Shown: positions 1 through 13,391, numbered from the stretch's first letter. The stretch: 64,000 nucleotides of DNA from Acanthochromis polyacanthus (GCF_021347895.1 NC_067132.1:7114338-7178337), one strand, 5' to 3'. Numbers and translations: made by a program. Notes: generated by a model not told the origin, from the sequence alone.

Positions 1-105
1 CATTGCTTCCTCTCTGCACCTCCAGGTAGGAGGGTGGAGAACAGACCCCTGGCTCATGCATCTTCCAAGGTATCCCGCTAATCTCCCGTCCCCAGCTCCT
101 GCCTC

Positions 106-106
<1 letters not shown>

Positions 107-188
<82 letters not shown>
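107..188 (+). repeat. (TG)n microsatellite
   Basis: Uninterrupted TG dinucleotides over about 82 bp. Confidence 0.98.
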
Positions 189-189
<1 letters not shown>

Positions 190-466
190 AGATGTGTGCC
201 TACATGGGCCTCCAACTGTGGCCCAGGTGCTCTTAATGCTCGATATGACGTACAACATTGTGACATCAGTGCTATATATGGCTAAGTTGCATGCCCTTGT
301 ATGAACACAAGTGTGTGTCCTGCTTGTGTGTTTACACTTTATGTGTGTTGTGTGTACTTGAGCAGATTGAGACCATTTGCTCTTTTTCAAAAACACCTTG
401 CTTCACACTTGCAGGTATACTCTGTAGCTGGCCGCTGTGGAGCAATGCTAGGTGCCTTTCCTAAAG

Positions 467-470
<4 letters not shown>

Positions 471-559
<89 letters not shown>
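471..559 (+). repeat. (TG)n microsatellite
   Basis: Uninterrupted TG dinucleotides over about 89 bp. Confidence 0.98.
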
Positions 560-560
<1 letters not shown>

Positions 561-1923
561 TGAGAGTGATGACAGAGTGTTGTCAGCGCCACACTGAGCA
601 GGGCTTCTATGGAGTCATTGTTAGCGGACACAAAGCGAGCGTACATATGTGTGCATCGGTGTGTGTGAGTGTGTTCAGCAGTGGTATGACACCACTGTGA
701 ACCAAACTGGGTGCAGAGGTGACACAGGCAAAGTTTGCACTTGGAGAACAAACATAGATCAGTGTCCTGGTCGTACATTAAAAGCGACGACCCAGTACAG
801 GCTGACCCCACGGCACACACTCCCTCCTGCCACTGACTCAACTCTGTGTTCTGGCTAATGTCCGGTGTTCACTCAGCCTTGGGAAGCATCCAGTGGCCCT
901 AAATTGTCCCTCATTGCTGCAAGATGAGTACATAAATAAACTGAGAGATAAATAAACCTTCATCTTCTTAGATGGGTGTAAGCTGTCAGCTGCAACAGAC
1001 AGGAGGGGAATTACTGTGGAACAAGTGCGACGTAGAGCACCACAAACCCCAAGGACAGGTGAAGGACGACCCCAACAGTCCCTTTACCCTCATTAATGGT
1101 GTCAGCGGTGAAGCAGTGGGTTCAGACAGAGGAGGAAACGAGGACATAAACAGAAGGATATCTGCTGTCTCTAGGGAGGGGAGGGTGGGAAGAGAAGGAT
1201 GGGTTGGTTAAGGAGAAAGCTCCAGGGAGGTAGGGGAAGGGGAAGTGGAGGTCAAGGGGTGGCTGATGGTGATGGTTAGGACACGTGGAGAACAGAAGAG
1301 TGCTGCACGTGGAAAAGGCCTGGAGCAGCATAGCAGAGCCTGAAATTCAGGGAAAAGCGAAGAAGAAAATGAGCCGCGCTCTCCCCTGTGTTAGTGATGC
1401 CGAGGTGCCCTTGTGCAAGGCTCCAGTGAACGAGTCCAAAGACAGACATCAGAAGGCAGAAGCTGGAGTGGGAGCATCTGGAGCAAGAGAAAACATATTT
1501 ATGGAACTTTTCCTGTATAAATAAAAAAATGTCGAAAAATATGCAAAGGATAGGAATGACTAATGAGACAGGAACAGAGAATCTGCTGATGGTAACAAAA
1601 ATAAAAGTAGATGTTCATCTTCTATCCCAAAAAACTCAGGAAGAGTAGTGACACGCCACTGGTCAAATAAATCACACAGAAGGAAGCCAGAGATGAATGA
1701 CGCCACAAAGCACAGATAAGAGGAAGAGAGCCACACAGAGAAATGAAACACAAATAAAGGTGAAATGTGATTCAAAACTGAACTGGATGCAATGGAAATG
1801 TTATCTGGAGTCTGTTAAACTACCCAGTGAAAATATTCATCTTTAATGTAGAAAGTGGACCGCAGCAGCTGGGTAACTGAGGTACAGGATTTTAAGGGGG
1901 TGAGAAATGTTTTGGGCTTGAAA

Positions 1924-1924
<1 letters not shown>
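560..1924. other. No gene seen; presumed intron
   Basis: Unremarkable sequence with a purine-rich patch at 1165-1260. Frames are short and lack protein-like features. Confidence 0.6.

Positions 1925-1978
<54 letters not shown>
1925..1978 (+). repeat. (AC)n microsatellite
   Basis: Uninterrupted AC dinucleotides over about 54 bp. Confidence 0.98.
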
Positions 1979-1981
<3 letters not shown>

Positions 1982-3768
1982 TAGATTTACTAATTAATAA
2001 GGATCTTTGCAGTGCGACAGGACATTATGAGAAACAGGGATCATGCATTGGAGCAATTAAAAGAGGACGGTAAAAGACCTGTCCTCCACCTTCATTAAGT
2101 GTAAGAAGACAACGTGATTAAAGCCCAAAATTTCACATACAAGACTTCATATTTAGGATCTTTTCACACTCTCAGAGGTAGATTGTCCCAGCCACAATGT
2201 AATTTCAGATCTGCCTCGCTGCTCTACAGGGAAAGTCTTGCCGTATTTCTGTATATTAGTGAATAAGCACATTACACTTCTGTAGGAGGGCTGCTTAAGC
2301 CTTGACAGCAGCGTTATTTCTGTCTTACAGTGCAAATCATGTACCGTCACGCCTGTGAAAGGTACTGTAAGAAGGATTTGACAGTACGTAGTCACAAATA
2401 ACGTCTTACAAGGCTGGGAGGCGAGGTGATATGGAGCACGTACTGAACAACGGACAGACATGACTGATGGATATTGGCATGCTGGGATCAGAGAGGACAG
2501 GGCAGGGAGGTTGAAGGTGAGGCTAAAGCTGTGGGGAGTCAGGGAATCAAGGACTGAACGAGCATTAGGGGTGGGAGGAGCCTATCTTTAGGATGCCATG
2601 GAGCTAAAATAGGCATGAAGAGCAAAGGACCAAGGACTGCTGGTGCACAATATGGAGCTGTATGACTTCCTGACAGTTGGATAGTGTGGAGCTGAGCTGA
2701 TTTAGCTAAATGAGCTGGCTAAGGACAGCAGTTTCTACAGGGATAAATCTAGCTTGAAAATGAACAAATGTGACCAGAAGAAGGTTCCACAGCTCATTTT
2801 ACTATACAGACAGCAGTTTGCATCACTGTTTGAACTCTATTTACTGTCATTTCAAAATCCTACAAACTTTTAGAACAAAGTCTATAAAGACACAGACACA
2901 CTAAAGACAGAAATTGTTGTCATCTTTATGCCCCAACTGTCCAAAGCTCCAGTTTCAGAGACCGGTTTGACAGACAGATGGTGGGCGGAGAACATGACAT
3001 CTCTCCTATTTTGGAGGAAATGTCAGTTTGCAGGCACCACCTCACTGTGGAATGTGTTACTTATCATTTGTCATGTACACTGTAGACAGACAGTGTACAC
3101 TGCTTGCTGCACCACTTTATGGACCAGTGAGTGCAGATGTGTATTTGTGAGAAAGCATATGTGAGTCTGTGTACAGAATGGGAGAGTGTTAGGCTGAAGA
3201 GAAGTGTCTGTGTTCTGCATCTCTTCCCCATAAATGTCAGGGCTGATTGTGTGTCAGAGGCTAAATAACACCAGACCCTTGCTAACAAATGTCACCACAG
3301 ATGATGTTCAGAAGGACAACAGTGATAGGAGCAGCGATCATCATGGGATGGTGTATGTTTGTGCGCACCATGAAGCCAAGCAGCTTACATACACACACAC
3401 AGGTAGAAAGCAACAGCTCTGATAATGTAGTCCAAATGTATAACCCAAACCCAGATTCTCCACTCATTATTTCCCTGTCAGCCTCAACTAATCATTGCTC
3501 CCGGCTCATTTATTACCAGCGGACTACGTCATCAGACCTCCATGTTTCATTACGGCCACGGTGACACCATGATGACTCAACGTGCTCATTAGGACAACGG
3601 TTCTGTGTTCAGATATGCAGGTACGCTGGTTGCAGAACTGTGAGAATTAATCACATGCATGTACACACAGAGACACACAAAACTTTAATTACAGCCAACT
3701 TCTCTATTCATCACAGCAGCCCAGTTGTTTGCTGCATCCAGATTCATGATGATAAAACTGTAACAGCA
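1979..3768. other. No gene seen; presumed intron
   Basis: No repeat termini, RNA genes or exon-like homology were recognised. Confidence 0.6.
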
Positions 3769-3805
3769 GTGTGTGTGTGTGTGTGTATGTGTGTGTGTGT
3801 GTGTG
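3769..3805 (+). repeat. (GT)n microsatellite, one interruption
   Basis: GT dinucleotides with a single ATGT interruption. Confidence 0.95.
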
Positions 3806-4059
3806 CAGCAGTGAAGTCATATATGCCGATTGTCATGCTGTATAGTCAATAAATGTGGATGACCTTTAGTAATGTTTACGTGGAGCAGCCTTCAACATTC
3901 AACATGAGGGTAGCTCCACCTGCTATTGATTCTGCTGAACTAAACCTGCAACAGCACGAAACAAAACTCTTCTAAACTACATACAATCAGTGGTCGGTAC
4001 AGTCGGAAACTTGACACAGTAACTAATGTGTGGAGAAACACAGGAGAGGATCAGAGGAC

Positions 4060-4575
4060 TATTTTTGTCCATTTTTTGTCGCTTTGTAACTTTTTTGTCT
4101 CATTTTTTGTCTCTTTTTGTTTTGTTTCGTGTCGTTTGTCTCATTTTTTGTCTTTTTGTTTCTCGCTTTTATCATTTTGTGTCTCATTTTTGTCTCGTTT
4201 TTTTTGTCTGACTTGTCATTTTGATCATAAAGTAAAATACTATATCGTTCAGTTCCAGATGACTAAATGTTGCGTTCCTTTGTAGACCCTCTGTGATCTG
4301 GAAGTTGTAACATGTAAATGACAAACTCAGGCATAATGCTGTTGAAATTTATTTTTCTTAAGAAATTTAAAATTTTTCATAATGTTTTGTGAAAAGATAA
4401 TTCCTTAAATGTGAATATTTTCAGAATGGACTTTTTTGCACTAAAGCAAAGGAAACATTTGAAGCTGTGGTTATTTACAGGTTATTATGCTGTGATTTTA
4501 CTGGTCTGGTCCACTGGGGATGAAATTTGGCTGAATGTAGAACCTGATCGAAAATGAGTTTGACGCCCTTGATGT
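4060..4575. repeat. T-rich tandem-like stretch and hAT-like end
   Basis: Positions 4060-4210 repeat variants of tttgtctcatttt. The end near 4555-4573 (gagtttgacgcccttg) resembles a hAT-type terminus (gagtttgacacccctg) that I recall as widespread in fish. The matching left terminus was not found. Confidence 0.4.
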
Positions 4576-6499
4576 AAAGGAATGGTGCATTTATGTCCTG
4601 TTGTGTAGATAGATGTACACATACAACACAATCATTTTTATGCACCACTCAGTACGGAAAACTGTCAGACTGATGATGTTTTTCTGACTCCCATGTTTGG
4701 TCAGTACTTGTGCTCCTAACGTGTACTGCTGTAGACCATCTGTATGGAGAAACTTCTACTGCAGCATGAAATTGCACATCTAGGAAGGATTTACTGATTG
4801 TTCCACTACTAACTGTTAAAGCTCCATAAGTGAGTCATTTTGACTGAAACCTTTGCTGCTGTCTGCTTCATTAGGATATTACGATAAGGTGATTTTATTA
4901 ACAAACTAAAATGAAAAAAAAAAGTCTACTGGTAATGTATGTTGTCAGCACACAGGAACGGCCCTTTAAGTAGTGCGCCCCCTGCTGGTTTTGCGCCCTT
5001 GTGCTGGTGAACTCGAAAGTGATACTAAAGTAGTTTTGCAGCAGCCACCAATGAAACTGCTACACTGTCAAAACAGAAAAATAAATGTACAATATTTGGT
5101 AATGAGGTTAATTAGGTAATTTGGCAAACACCAGGAATAAACAATACTGCTTTCCTAGAAAAACGATTTAACTCATCGACTGAAATGTTTTTCATCATCA
5201 TTATCATGTTGCATTGGTAAATTCATTCTGCATAAAACTCACCTACATTAATCACATCCTTCAGCTAACATGCATTAAATAGTTTAATGCATTATTAATG
5301 AATCTATTTACCATCTTTAAAAAATGTCCTAAATGCTCTACCCATAGCTCTACCCTGCACACACACACACACACCTTCTCAAACACAATGACAGATGGGA
5401 TTTGACAGTTCACTTTGCGTGGCGCGCCAGGTGGGTATGACCTTTAAGACGACTGGCAAGCAGAGGGAGAAGCAGGAGAAAGGGAGGAAGAACAAGAGAC
5501 AGAGAGACAGAATAGAGAGACTCCCACAGAGAGGCTGGGAGGGATTTGCTATATTAAACTGTGAATTGGTGATCTTTTAGAAATACCACAGGACGCAAAA
5601 GTGTTGGTCCTCCCAACCAATCTAGTGGAACAAAGTACTCCGAGTCTCATTTCTCTGTTTCTGTTTACAACTCATCTCTATTCAAGTCAGTTTTACTCCA
5701 GTTTTATTCTCTTCAGGAGAACGAGCCACTGAGGCAGGTGGAGTTCTGGATCAAAGGCTTATTTTCCTGTGAAAAGTCAGCCGTCTGTAAATCTTAGTAT
5801 ATCAACAGCCAAACTCATCTGATGCTACAATACAAAGATTTGTGGAGCAGCATTTTTATGTAGCATAGCAGGGCTGAGCAATAAAGCTGAAAAACTTACC
5901 ACCATTACACGTTTCATTACAGTCTTTATCAATTATTTTTGACTTGGATAATGTTTTTTTTTTAAAAAACCAAACCAAGTAAATCCACTGCACCATGCTA
6001 AGGTTAATGTCAGACTGACCAGAGAGCCTGCACCAGCCTCACACCAACAGGTGTGTCAGCCTCTGGGCTGCTGGGAGGGCCTTGCTAAGGTGGAGGTGGT
6101 AGAGGACTCAGGGTTAACCTCAGCGTCCATCAGGACAGAATTGTCAACAAGGAGCACCACAGGCCTGCACAGCAGCCACAAGGGATCCACTAATGACCAA
6201 GTGTATGTGTTTTTATGAGCCAGGGAGGGAGCGTGCTTGGAGTGTGTTCATGCAACCAGTCTTTGTCTTTTTGTTCTTAGCTTTTTTGGTGGTTTACCTC
6301 TGACGCATTCAGGTAAAACTATGAAAGATTCCATCAAACACTTTTCTTATCACTATTGCTATGTTTTCTATTGTTGGTCCTGTTTTATCCTCCAGGGATA
6401 TAACGTTGGAGGGTAAAAGTGGATTTATTAGCAAAGACTCTCATTTTGGTTTTTGAAAAATCCGGCAAGGAACACGGTGGAGTGATGTGACGATCAGTG
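4576..6499. other. No gene seen; presumed intron
   Basis: AT-rich, with a short CA run near 5356-5374 and a purine-rich patch near 5462-5522. Confidence 0.6.
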
Positions 6500-6900
6500 T
6501 ACATGAGTCTGTTTGTTTGTCTGTCTGTTAGCAACATTACTCAAAAACAGACGAATGGATTTGAATGAAATTTTCAGGGAAGATCAGAAATAACACGAGG
6601 ACCAAGAGATTAGATTTTGGCAGTGATGCGGCTTATGGTCTGGATCCACAGATTGGTTAAAGATTTCTGTCATTGCCGATAGCACCACGGCATCACTGTA
6701 ACAATGACAAGTGAAGGCTATGTCAGCTACCTGCTGATGATCACATGATTGTGATCCTGCTACAAATCCACCACTGAGGACTTATCGGGACTTATCAGTC
6801 GGAAATGATACAAGCAACAATTGATTAAATTGTGGGGGTGTTTCTGAGTCCCATCAATTCCCTCTGCCCACTACATATTTAAGTCACGTGATTCGGTATC
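6500..6900. repeat. Dispersed teleost repeat, class unknown
   Basis: The stretch from gtttgtttgtctgtctgtta through agattttggcagtgatgcgg to the cagctacctgctgatga block is one I recall as recurring across percomorph genomes. No termini or coding sequence are recognisable. Confidence 0.45.
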
Positions 6901-9831
6901 TGTACATAAACCACACATGCATAACACATGCCCAGGCTCAGTGTAAGGTCATTTTATATTAAAGATTTTATCCGTTGGAAATTATACAAAGACTGAGCAG
7001 CCTTGGAGGAGTACTGAGCAGCCTTGGAGGAGTACTGCACTCTCTGAGGGCTTTTCTAGTTTTACCATTGTACGGCCCACAAATGGTTCAGAGGATGTTG
7101 GGGTCGGTGGTGGGTTTAGACAGCAAAGGCACCTTAAGATTAGAAAAAGGGATTATGGTGGTAAATAAGTCCTGTCTTTAGGCTACAACAACTGAATGTC
7201 TAAATGCTGAATGACTGAGTGGTGAGCTGTGTACCTTGTGGTGTCTGTGTGTGTTTATGTGATCTTTGTTTAGACATTTCCTCATCCCACAGAGAGGATG
7301 GGAGATTGGAAAGTGCTAAGTCATTCAAAACTCTGCACATTCCACATCTGTAGAGTCAGATTTGATGTACTTTGGAAAAAGTGGACAGAAAATGCTGATG
7401 ATTTTGACATTGCTCATCACTGTTTGTCCTTATGCCATGACCGAGTCATGAAGGGCTTTGAAAGCACTCTCATGGGACGCCATTACAGGATGCTAATAAA
7501 TCGCTAAACGCTGATCTGTGATTATACCGTACTTCTTCACTGTCTGGCACTGATAACGATAACATCATTGCTATGTACAGTGATAGCGTGGAAGGCCAAA
7601 TAGATGTGGGGTTCATTCTGCTGTCCTGCTGACTGAGCTGATAAAGTGGGGACACTGAGCATGGCTGTGAATGCTTAGCAGTGTGGTGATGGAGGTATAA
7701 CAAGAACATTCACTGATATTATAACTCTCCTTGGGGAAGTGACTCCACAGTGCACAACCCTGAGCATTTACTTTCTGCTTTGGTGCATAATAATACAGTT
7801 TACGTGGAATGAGAAGGAGACAAAGCCAAATGGAAGGGAAGAGGTTCAGCTTATAGAGAAGGAAAATGGAGTTCTGGAACTTTGTACATCAACTTTGACT
7901 GATATTATGAAATACTACGATGTGGTGAGTTGTTTTTGTAAATATAAAATCAAAGAATATCAGATATTTTGACAGAATATTGTAGATTCTGAAAAAAACT
8001 GCAAGAAAAAAAGATACCATAATTTATTCTACTTATTGATGAGTCATGTGATCTTTTACTAAATGTTCGGCTCTGTTGCAGGTAAACAAACAAATAAAAT
8101 CATTTCTTTAACTTCATGAAAGAGTTAATAGAAATGCAATATTCTGACAGCTTCTAAGAGTTCTACATCCTTACAGCCAAACATGCACTTAATATAAGTT
8201 CTCACCACTAAAACTACTGAGGATTAAACACACCAGATCTCCTTTAAACTGTCCCTGTTTGTCATTAATGCTCTGGAAACTAGCAGACAACACAGCAAAA
8301 AATATTTAGAAAAAAATCCAGTGAGCCCCATCAGTATTTGCTCAGCAGTTTCTTTTTTGGCTGCATGCTTTCACTACGTAATGACTCTGACAGTGAGGTC
8401 ACACACAATGTCAACTTGAACACAAGGGTATTTCCCTGGTTCCTCTCCAAACATTTGCATTGCCTTGTGATATAGTAATTGGAATACTTCCCGTTAAATT
8501 TAAGGAGATGTTTTAAATCAGCAGAGGATCCTACTTTTCACAGATGGAATAATTTAATGCCAAATGAAACAACTGGGACATAAAGAAAATCAAGTAGACT
8601 TCATATTTATTCCTATACACATTAGCTGAGCTATTCCCTGTGGATATGAAGGTATTGGAATAAGGTAGACAAAGACAACAGAAAGGGCTGACAGCTCCAA
8701 TAAGCTGGGCTGTGTCGCTGTGACAAGAGCTCCCAGTGCAGCATATGCACAGACACACAAATACAGTCCTGCTTTCAGAGAGGAGTGAGCGTGCACACAT
8801 CCACACAAATTAAACATATGACAGCTAGGTGGCTGGTCAATAGTACTGAGGGATGTCTGAGGTGTTGATGGAGCTACTGAGGGTCCAGAGGGCTAACAGA
8901 AGCAGTGGATAGCCTGTTGATGTGACATAAATCTGATTTTAAAAAGCAGATTTATGTAGATCACTCCACATATGTGATCTACAAATTGCTGTTGTTTCTG
9001 TCTGTGTAGAACATCTGTGTGCACATGTGATGGCTATGGAAATGTGACGCTGAACCAAACTGGGAGGTTTTAGGTGCACACACACACACATGGAGAGTTG
9101 TGTTAGCCACGGGCAACAATCCCAGAATTCATCACCATGTTTCAACCTTCAACAGACTGCAAGAGAAAGTGCAGAGAGGCAGAAATACCTCGATTTCCTA
9201 ACTATGACTTCATGTGCCAGGCGATGAAAAGCCTCTCCCAGCTGCTGCGGGTTTGTTCTGTGCTGCTTCTGCTTCATGCATAATGTTTTCCTGTGAATTT
9301 ATAACGTTTTGTTGTTGATATCCTCACTGTTTAATCATTCTCTCCAGCACGACGAAGAGTAGCCTGTTAAGAAGAAGCTGGAACAAGACACATAAATAAT
9401 GAAGTGTTATTCTATTTGTAGCTAATCCAACTACATTTTTTTATATTATTTTGCAGTCTGACTTTGCAACCAACACCCAGAGATTCAACTGTGATCTTTT
9501 CTGTCATGCAGGGTGTGAAAGAAATAGAAAGATGGACACCGTGAAGATAGAGTAGTCTGTAGATGTTCTATTAAAATGAATGTGGTGTACCTTTTATGCT
9601 ACAGAACATGTATTTTATCAATACAAAAACATATATACAGCACACACCGTTGACTTCAGTCTTGTCTTCAGCACAATATTTTTGCCACCAAAGGTGACTG
9701 AGCTACCAGAGTAATCACTAAATCCTTCTAAACAACGGTGTGACATTGAGCTTCAGTGTCCTGAGATTACCTCCAGCTGAACTGTAGCCTTCAGCTGCTT
9801 TGTTCTATGGAAATCATGGGTCACTAATTAA
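6901..9831. other. No gene seen; presumed intron
   Basis: Contains only the 21-bp duplication at 6992-7033. The 7298-7507 and 7739-7972 frames have no recognisable domain. Confidence 0.6.
6992..7033 (+). repeat. Two 21-bp direct repeats
   Basis: Two identical 21-bp units in tandem (starting actgagcagccttgg at 6992 and 7013). Confidence 0.8.
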
Positions 9832-10345
9832 CTAATGAGGAGCATCCATGTTTGACTAGTTAATATTCCATCCATTCTCTATACACCGCTTTATCCTCAC
9901 GAGGGTCGCGGGGGGTGCTGGAGCCTATCCCAGCTGACTCGGGTGAAGGCAGGGGACACCCTAAACAGGTCGCCAGTCTGTGGCAGGGCTACATATACGG
10001 ACAAACAATCACACTCACATTCACACCTACGGGTAATTTAGAATAATCAATTAGCCTCAGCGTGTTTTTGGACAGTGGGAGGAAGCCGGAGTACCTGGAG
10101 AAAACCCACGCATGCACAGGGAGAACATGCAAACTCCATGCAGAAAGATCCCAGGCCCGCCCCGGGATTCAAACCGGGATCTTCTTGCTGCAAGGTGAAA
10201 GTGCTAACAACTACGCCACTGTGCAGACTAGTTAACATGCTGCCGAAAATGAGTGACTAGTCAGGTTTTTTGTGCAACTAGTTTGGCAAAGTGCATAACT
10301 CGTGTGGCTGAATGTCCAACTAGTGCTGACAAAGACCGAACTCGT
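9832..10345. repeat. Phased 21-bp ACTAGT/ACTCGT array, interrupted by the SINE
   Basis: ACTAGT or ACTCGT occurs at 10256, 10277, 10298, 10319 and 10340, exactly 21 bp apart, with earlier copies at 9855 and 10227 that flank the SINE. The bases between are diverged. Confidence 0.7.
9864..10225 (-). mobile_element. Full-length tRNA-derived teleost SINE with target-site duplication
   Basis: On the minus strand it reads a tRNA-like head with A-box-like tggcgtagttg and B-box ggtttgaatcc (complement at 10165-10175). The conserved body (gtttgcatgttctccctg; ctccggcttcctccca) follows, then an L2-type 3-prime domain ending in ATGGA-type repeats. It is flanked by a perfect 10-bp duplication gactagttaa (9854-9863 and 10226-10235). 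Such SINEs use LINE machinery through their shared tail. Confidence 0.9.
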
Positions 10346-10974
10346 GAAGAAGACTAATGTCTGATATCAAGGATATGGAATAAATGCTCAAAGGGCTTCC
10401 CATATTGTTCCACACAGACATCAGCCTGCTTAGCCTCATGGCTTTTCAAAGATGAGGTCCTCTCCTTGTATTCTACATAAAACCATGTTTGTTCCACATC
10501 ACTTTCACTCATTTTATCATAACCCTTCAGCTCTAGGCTGTTTCCAGGGTAATCTCTTATCTTGGTCATTATAAGGGGCACATACAGTATACACGCTGCA
10601 TCTTGTTTTTTCAGAACCGTCAAGGCCATCTAGATCTTTTATCCTTTGACATGATAATTAGCCTTTATGTCAAAGAATATTAATGACTTATGTTTTACAA
10701 GTATCTCAGAAATAAATGTTGTCAGTGGAACAATATTTTCATATTAGTTGACAGGAGATTGTTCGGAATCTGGTGACATCAGAACCATGGTGGAGCCGTA
10801 GTCTACTGGCAGAGATGTTTGTCTGCTGTCACTACTATTACATTTGATGGAAAACTATTTTTTACTTGTGGACACACTAGCTTTGTTGGTAAAGTCAAGT
10901 TGTGTGGTTTAATTTGATTTGTCTTATTCTTTCATCTGAGTGTTCACATACAGCAGCAGGCAAATGTTTGCTCC
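10346..10974. other. No gene seen; presumed intron
   Basis: A 91-codon minus frame at 10354-10629 has ordinary composition but no homology I recognise. Confidence 0.5.
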
Positions 10975-11135
10975 CTGAACCCCAAACAAGTAGTCCCCAA
11001 ACCCCAAACCAAGGAATCCCCAAAATCCCAAACCCCAAAGAAAGGGCTTCCCAAACCAAGGGGTCCTCAAGCCAAGGAGTCCCCAAATCCAAAACCAAGG
11101 AGTTCCCAAAACCCAAACCAAGAGGTCTCCAACAG
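10975..11135 (+). repeat. Decayed minisatellite
   Basis: Irregular units of about 15-32 bp built on ccccaaa(cc)aaggagt. It is C/A-rich on this strand and reads as a low-complexity Pro/Lys/Gln frame, which is not a gene. Confidence 0.8.
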
Positions 11136-11486
11136 ATCCCATTGCCTTCCTGCATACAGCTGACCTGTGCTCAGACTTTAACTGCAGCTTTGAATAATTT
11201 CAATGACAAGCAGATCCATTATTCTGCACAGATGTTTCACATGAACTGGGGTGTCGATCCTATGATGGAAAAATTGCAGACATTTGTTATGATTCTAAAA
11301 GCAGATTATCTCCGGTGTGCAGAGAAAAATGGGGTATCAGAGAAGGGTTTGCTCAGCTGTTTATTCTGATATGTGGCAGGCTGGACTTTCTGTGAAGAAA
11401 ATAGTAAAGTTTGATTTGGCCTCATCCAGTATGTCCATGTAGGTGATGAGATCTGGTCCTGCTTGTTCTTGTGATATGATATTAAA

Positions 11487-11530
<44 letters not shown>

Positions 11531-12170
11531 TTGTATAGATATCAACTCCTTTTCTAAAATATCTGTGCGGTGATGAGCTCATTAGTGATCCAACAAGAGT
11601 AAAGGGTGTGGAGATGAACACAGAAATGTTTTGATGTAACTATGAAAAAATTAGATGTAAATTTGAAACACTGTGGAACACACACAAACAGCGAGCATTG
11701 TTGGAAAATTCAGTTTGTTCTGCTTCATTTGATATGTGATGCACATCACTGCAATAAATACTTTCAGAAAAGGGACGTGAATTTGAACGCAAAGTGCATC
11801 TGTGCAGCTCTAAGGGTTAAACTAAGCCGCTTGGACATCGACTGCTCTACTAACGTACTGAAAGTAAAAATGATGCCTGATAAGGACAGAACAGGTGCTG
11901 AGTGAGAACTGAGTGTGATGAAGAAAAAGCACAAGATAAAGAGAGAAGAACACAGAGGCAGAGAGAGAGTAATGGAGAAGCAGAGATAAATGGGGAGAGA
12001 AAACAAAACAGACAGATCCAATGAGAGAATGAGGAAATGAGAGAACACAGAGGAGCCTCCCGTGGAGCTCAGCTTTTGGAGAATGAGTCAGTCTTAGCAG
12101 GTGAGAAGATCTGGATATATTCCCAGCTCCCATGATGCTCTGCAGCAGTCTGTGACAGGATGGACATGAC
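11136..12170. other. No gene seen; AT microsatellite and purine-rich patch
   Basis: Holds the (AT)n tract and a GA-rich stretch at 11930-12045 that produces a false Ser/Leu-rich minus frame. Confidence 0.55.
11492..11525 (+). repeat. (AT)n microsatellite
   Basis: Uninterrupted AT dinucleotides. Confidence 0.95.
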
Positions 12171-12310
12171 ATGCTGCTACGATGCTCAACAACCTCCGGC
12201 TTTACTGGGACAAACAGACTTGCTGCCACTGAACCGGCCAGGTGGTGCTACTACATGAGAGGAGACGACCCACCCCACCGCTATTCCTACATGGATTGGT
12301 CCGTTTCCCA
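12171..12310 (+). other. Exon-like segment with strong splice donor, function unknown
   Basis: From ATG at 12171 the frame is open for 46 codons plus two bases and meets gtaagt at 12311, the strongest donor form. The second half reads ARWCYYMRGDDPPHRYSYMD, which has a protein-like composition with no low complexity. I do not recognise it. There is no confirmed promoter or partner exon, and chance is possible. Confidence 0.25.
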
Positions 12311-12472
12311 GTAAGTGAAGTTGTGTGCTAAGCAGTTTTCTGTGCAGGAAATAAGTTAACCTGAATACAATGTGATAGGAGGTGATTTCTCAGTGTGGCG
12401 TGTCAGAATGGGGAGGCCTGGTGTGTATACAGGGTGTGTATATTAGTCTGCAGGAGTATAAGTATATTAAGC

Positions 12473-12476
<4 letters not shown>

Positions 12477-12520
<44 letters not shown>
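12477..12520 (+). repeat. (GT)n microsatellite
   Basis: Uninterrupted GT dinucleotides over about 44 bp. Confidence 0.97.
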
Positions 12521-12523
<3 letters not shown>

Positions 12524-12621
12524 CATGAAGTCATTTGTTAACACACAGATGAACCAGAAACCACCTCCGCACGCTGCAGATGGTCGACACACGAGCCCGT
12601 TGCACTGGCAGACACCGGGGG

Positions 12622-12667
12622 AACACACACACCTACACACACACACACACTCACACACACACACACA
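12622..12667 (+). repeat. (AC)n microsatellite, interrupted
   Basis: AC dinucleotides broken by CT and TC interruptions. Confidence 0.95.
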
Positions 12668-13320
12668 GATGTGAGCTTTCTACATCGCCTAAGGTCAGCG
12701 CCAACACTCTGACTAGGAAATCGATAGCTGACTTGATGTCTCACATCCCTCTCCTCTACACACACACACCAGTGTGATTAAATGTAGTAACATCAGGACA
12801 CCAGGTCCTCCTGAGACTACAGAACCTCTCCAGAGATCTACACAGTGTCATTTCCTCAGCAGCCGCCAGGGAACGAATGGGAGTCTGCCATTTAAACCCA
12901 GTCATTATCCACGACCTGGGTTCAAACCTTCAGCCCTGTGGAAATATCACTGGAAATATCAACAGAACAGCTCTGCAGCGAGACACTCTTCAACCGCAGC
13001 AGCCAGAGGTAGAAATTCTGCAATGTACCCAGAGAGCAAACAAACACTCTGCTTCCATATATATATAAGGAATGAAACACATTCAGTCCTCAATAACTGT
13101 TCAGTATGAAAACATGTCTTATAACTGAAGGAATATACATTGTTGAAGTGCCTTGGAGCCAGGCACCCAGTCTCTTACAGGTGTTATTTTTAATGTTCTG
13201 CAGATTTTTAAGAAGGATTTAATACACTTCAACTACTGAGTTCTGAAAAGCAAAAATGCTTGCCTGCAGAAACACAACAGATCACAGACAGAGCTTCGTA
13301 TGTGCTCGGGCTGGTGCGTA

Positions 13321-13323
<3 letters not shown>
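12668..13323. other. No gene seen; presumed intron
   Basis: No exon or repeat terminus recognised. Confidence 0.55.

Positions 13324-13391
<68 letters not shown>

Noticed and set aside
56..700. Open frames made of CVCVCV or THTHTH repeats (also at 46597-47050 and 60405-60953)
   Set aside because: They are read-through of TG/CA microsatellites, open on both strands; no unique domain is present.
9864..10225. tRNA gene at the A/B-box-like sequences
   Set aside because: The boxes belong to a SINE head; no cloverleaf with a proper anticodon arm was recognised, and a target duplication surrounds the whole element.
11822..12229. 135-codon minus-strand frame starting MAASLFVPVKPEVV, considered as an ERG1b-type first exon
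   Set aside because: It does not resemble the known ERG1b N-terminus and no good donor follows the candidate part; its second half is a translated GA-rich patch.
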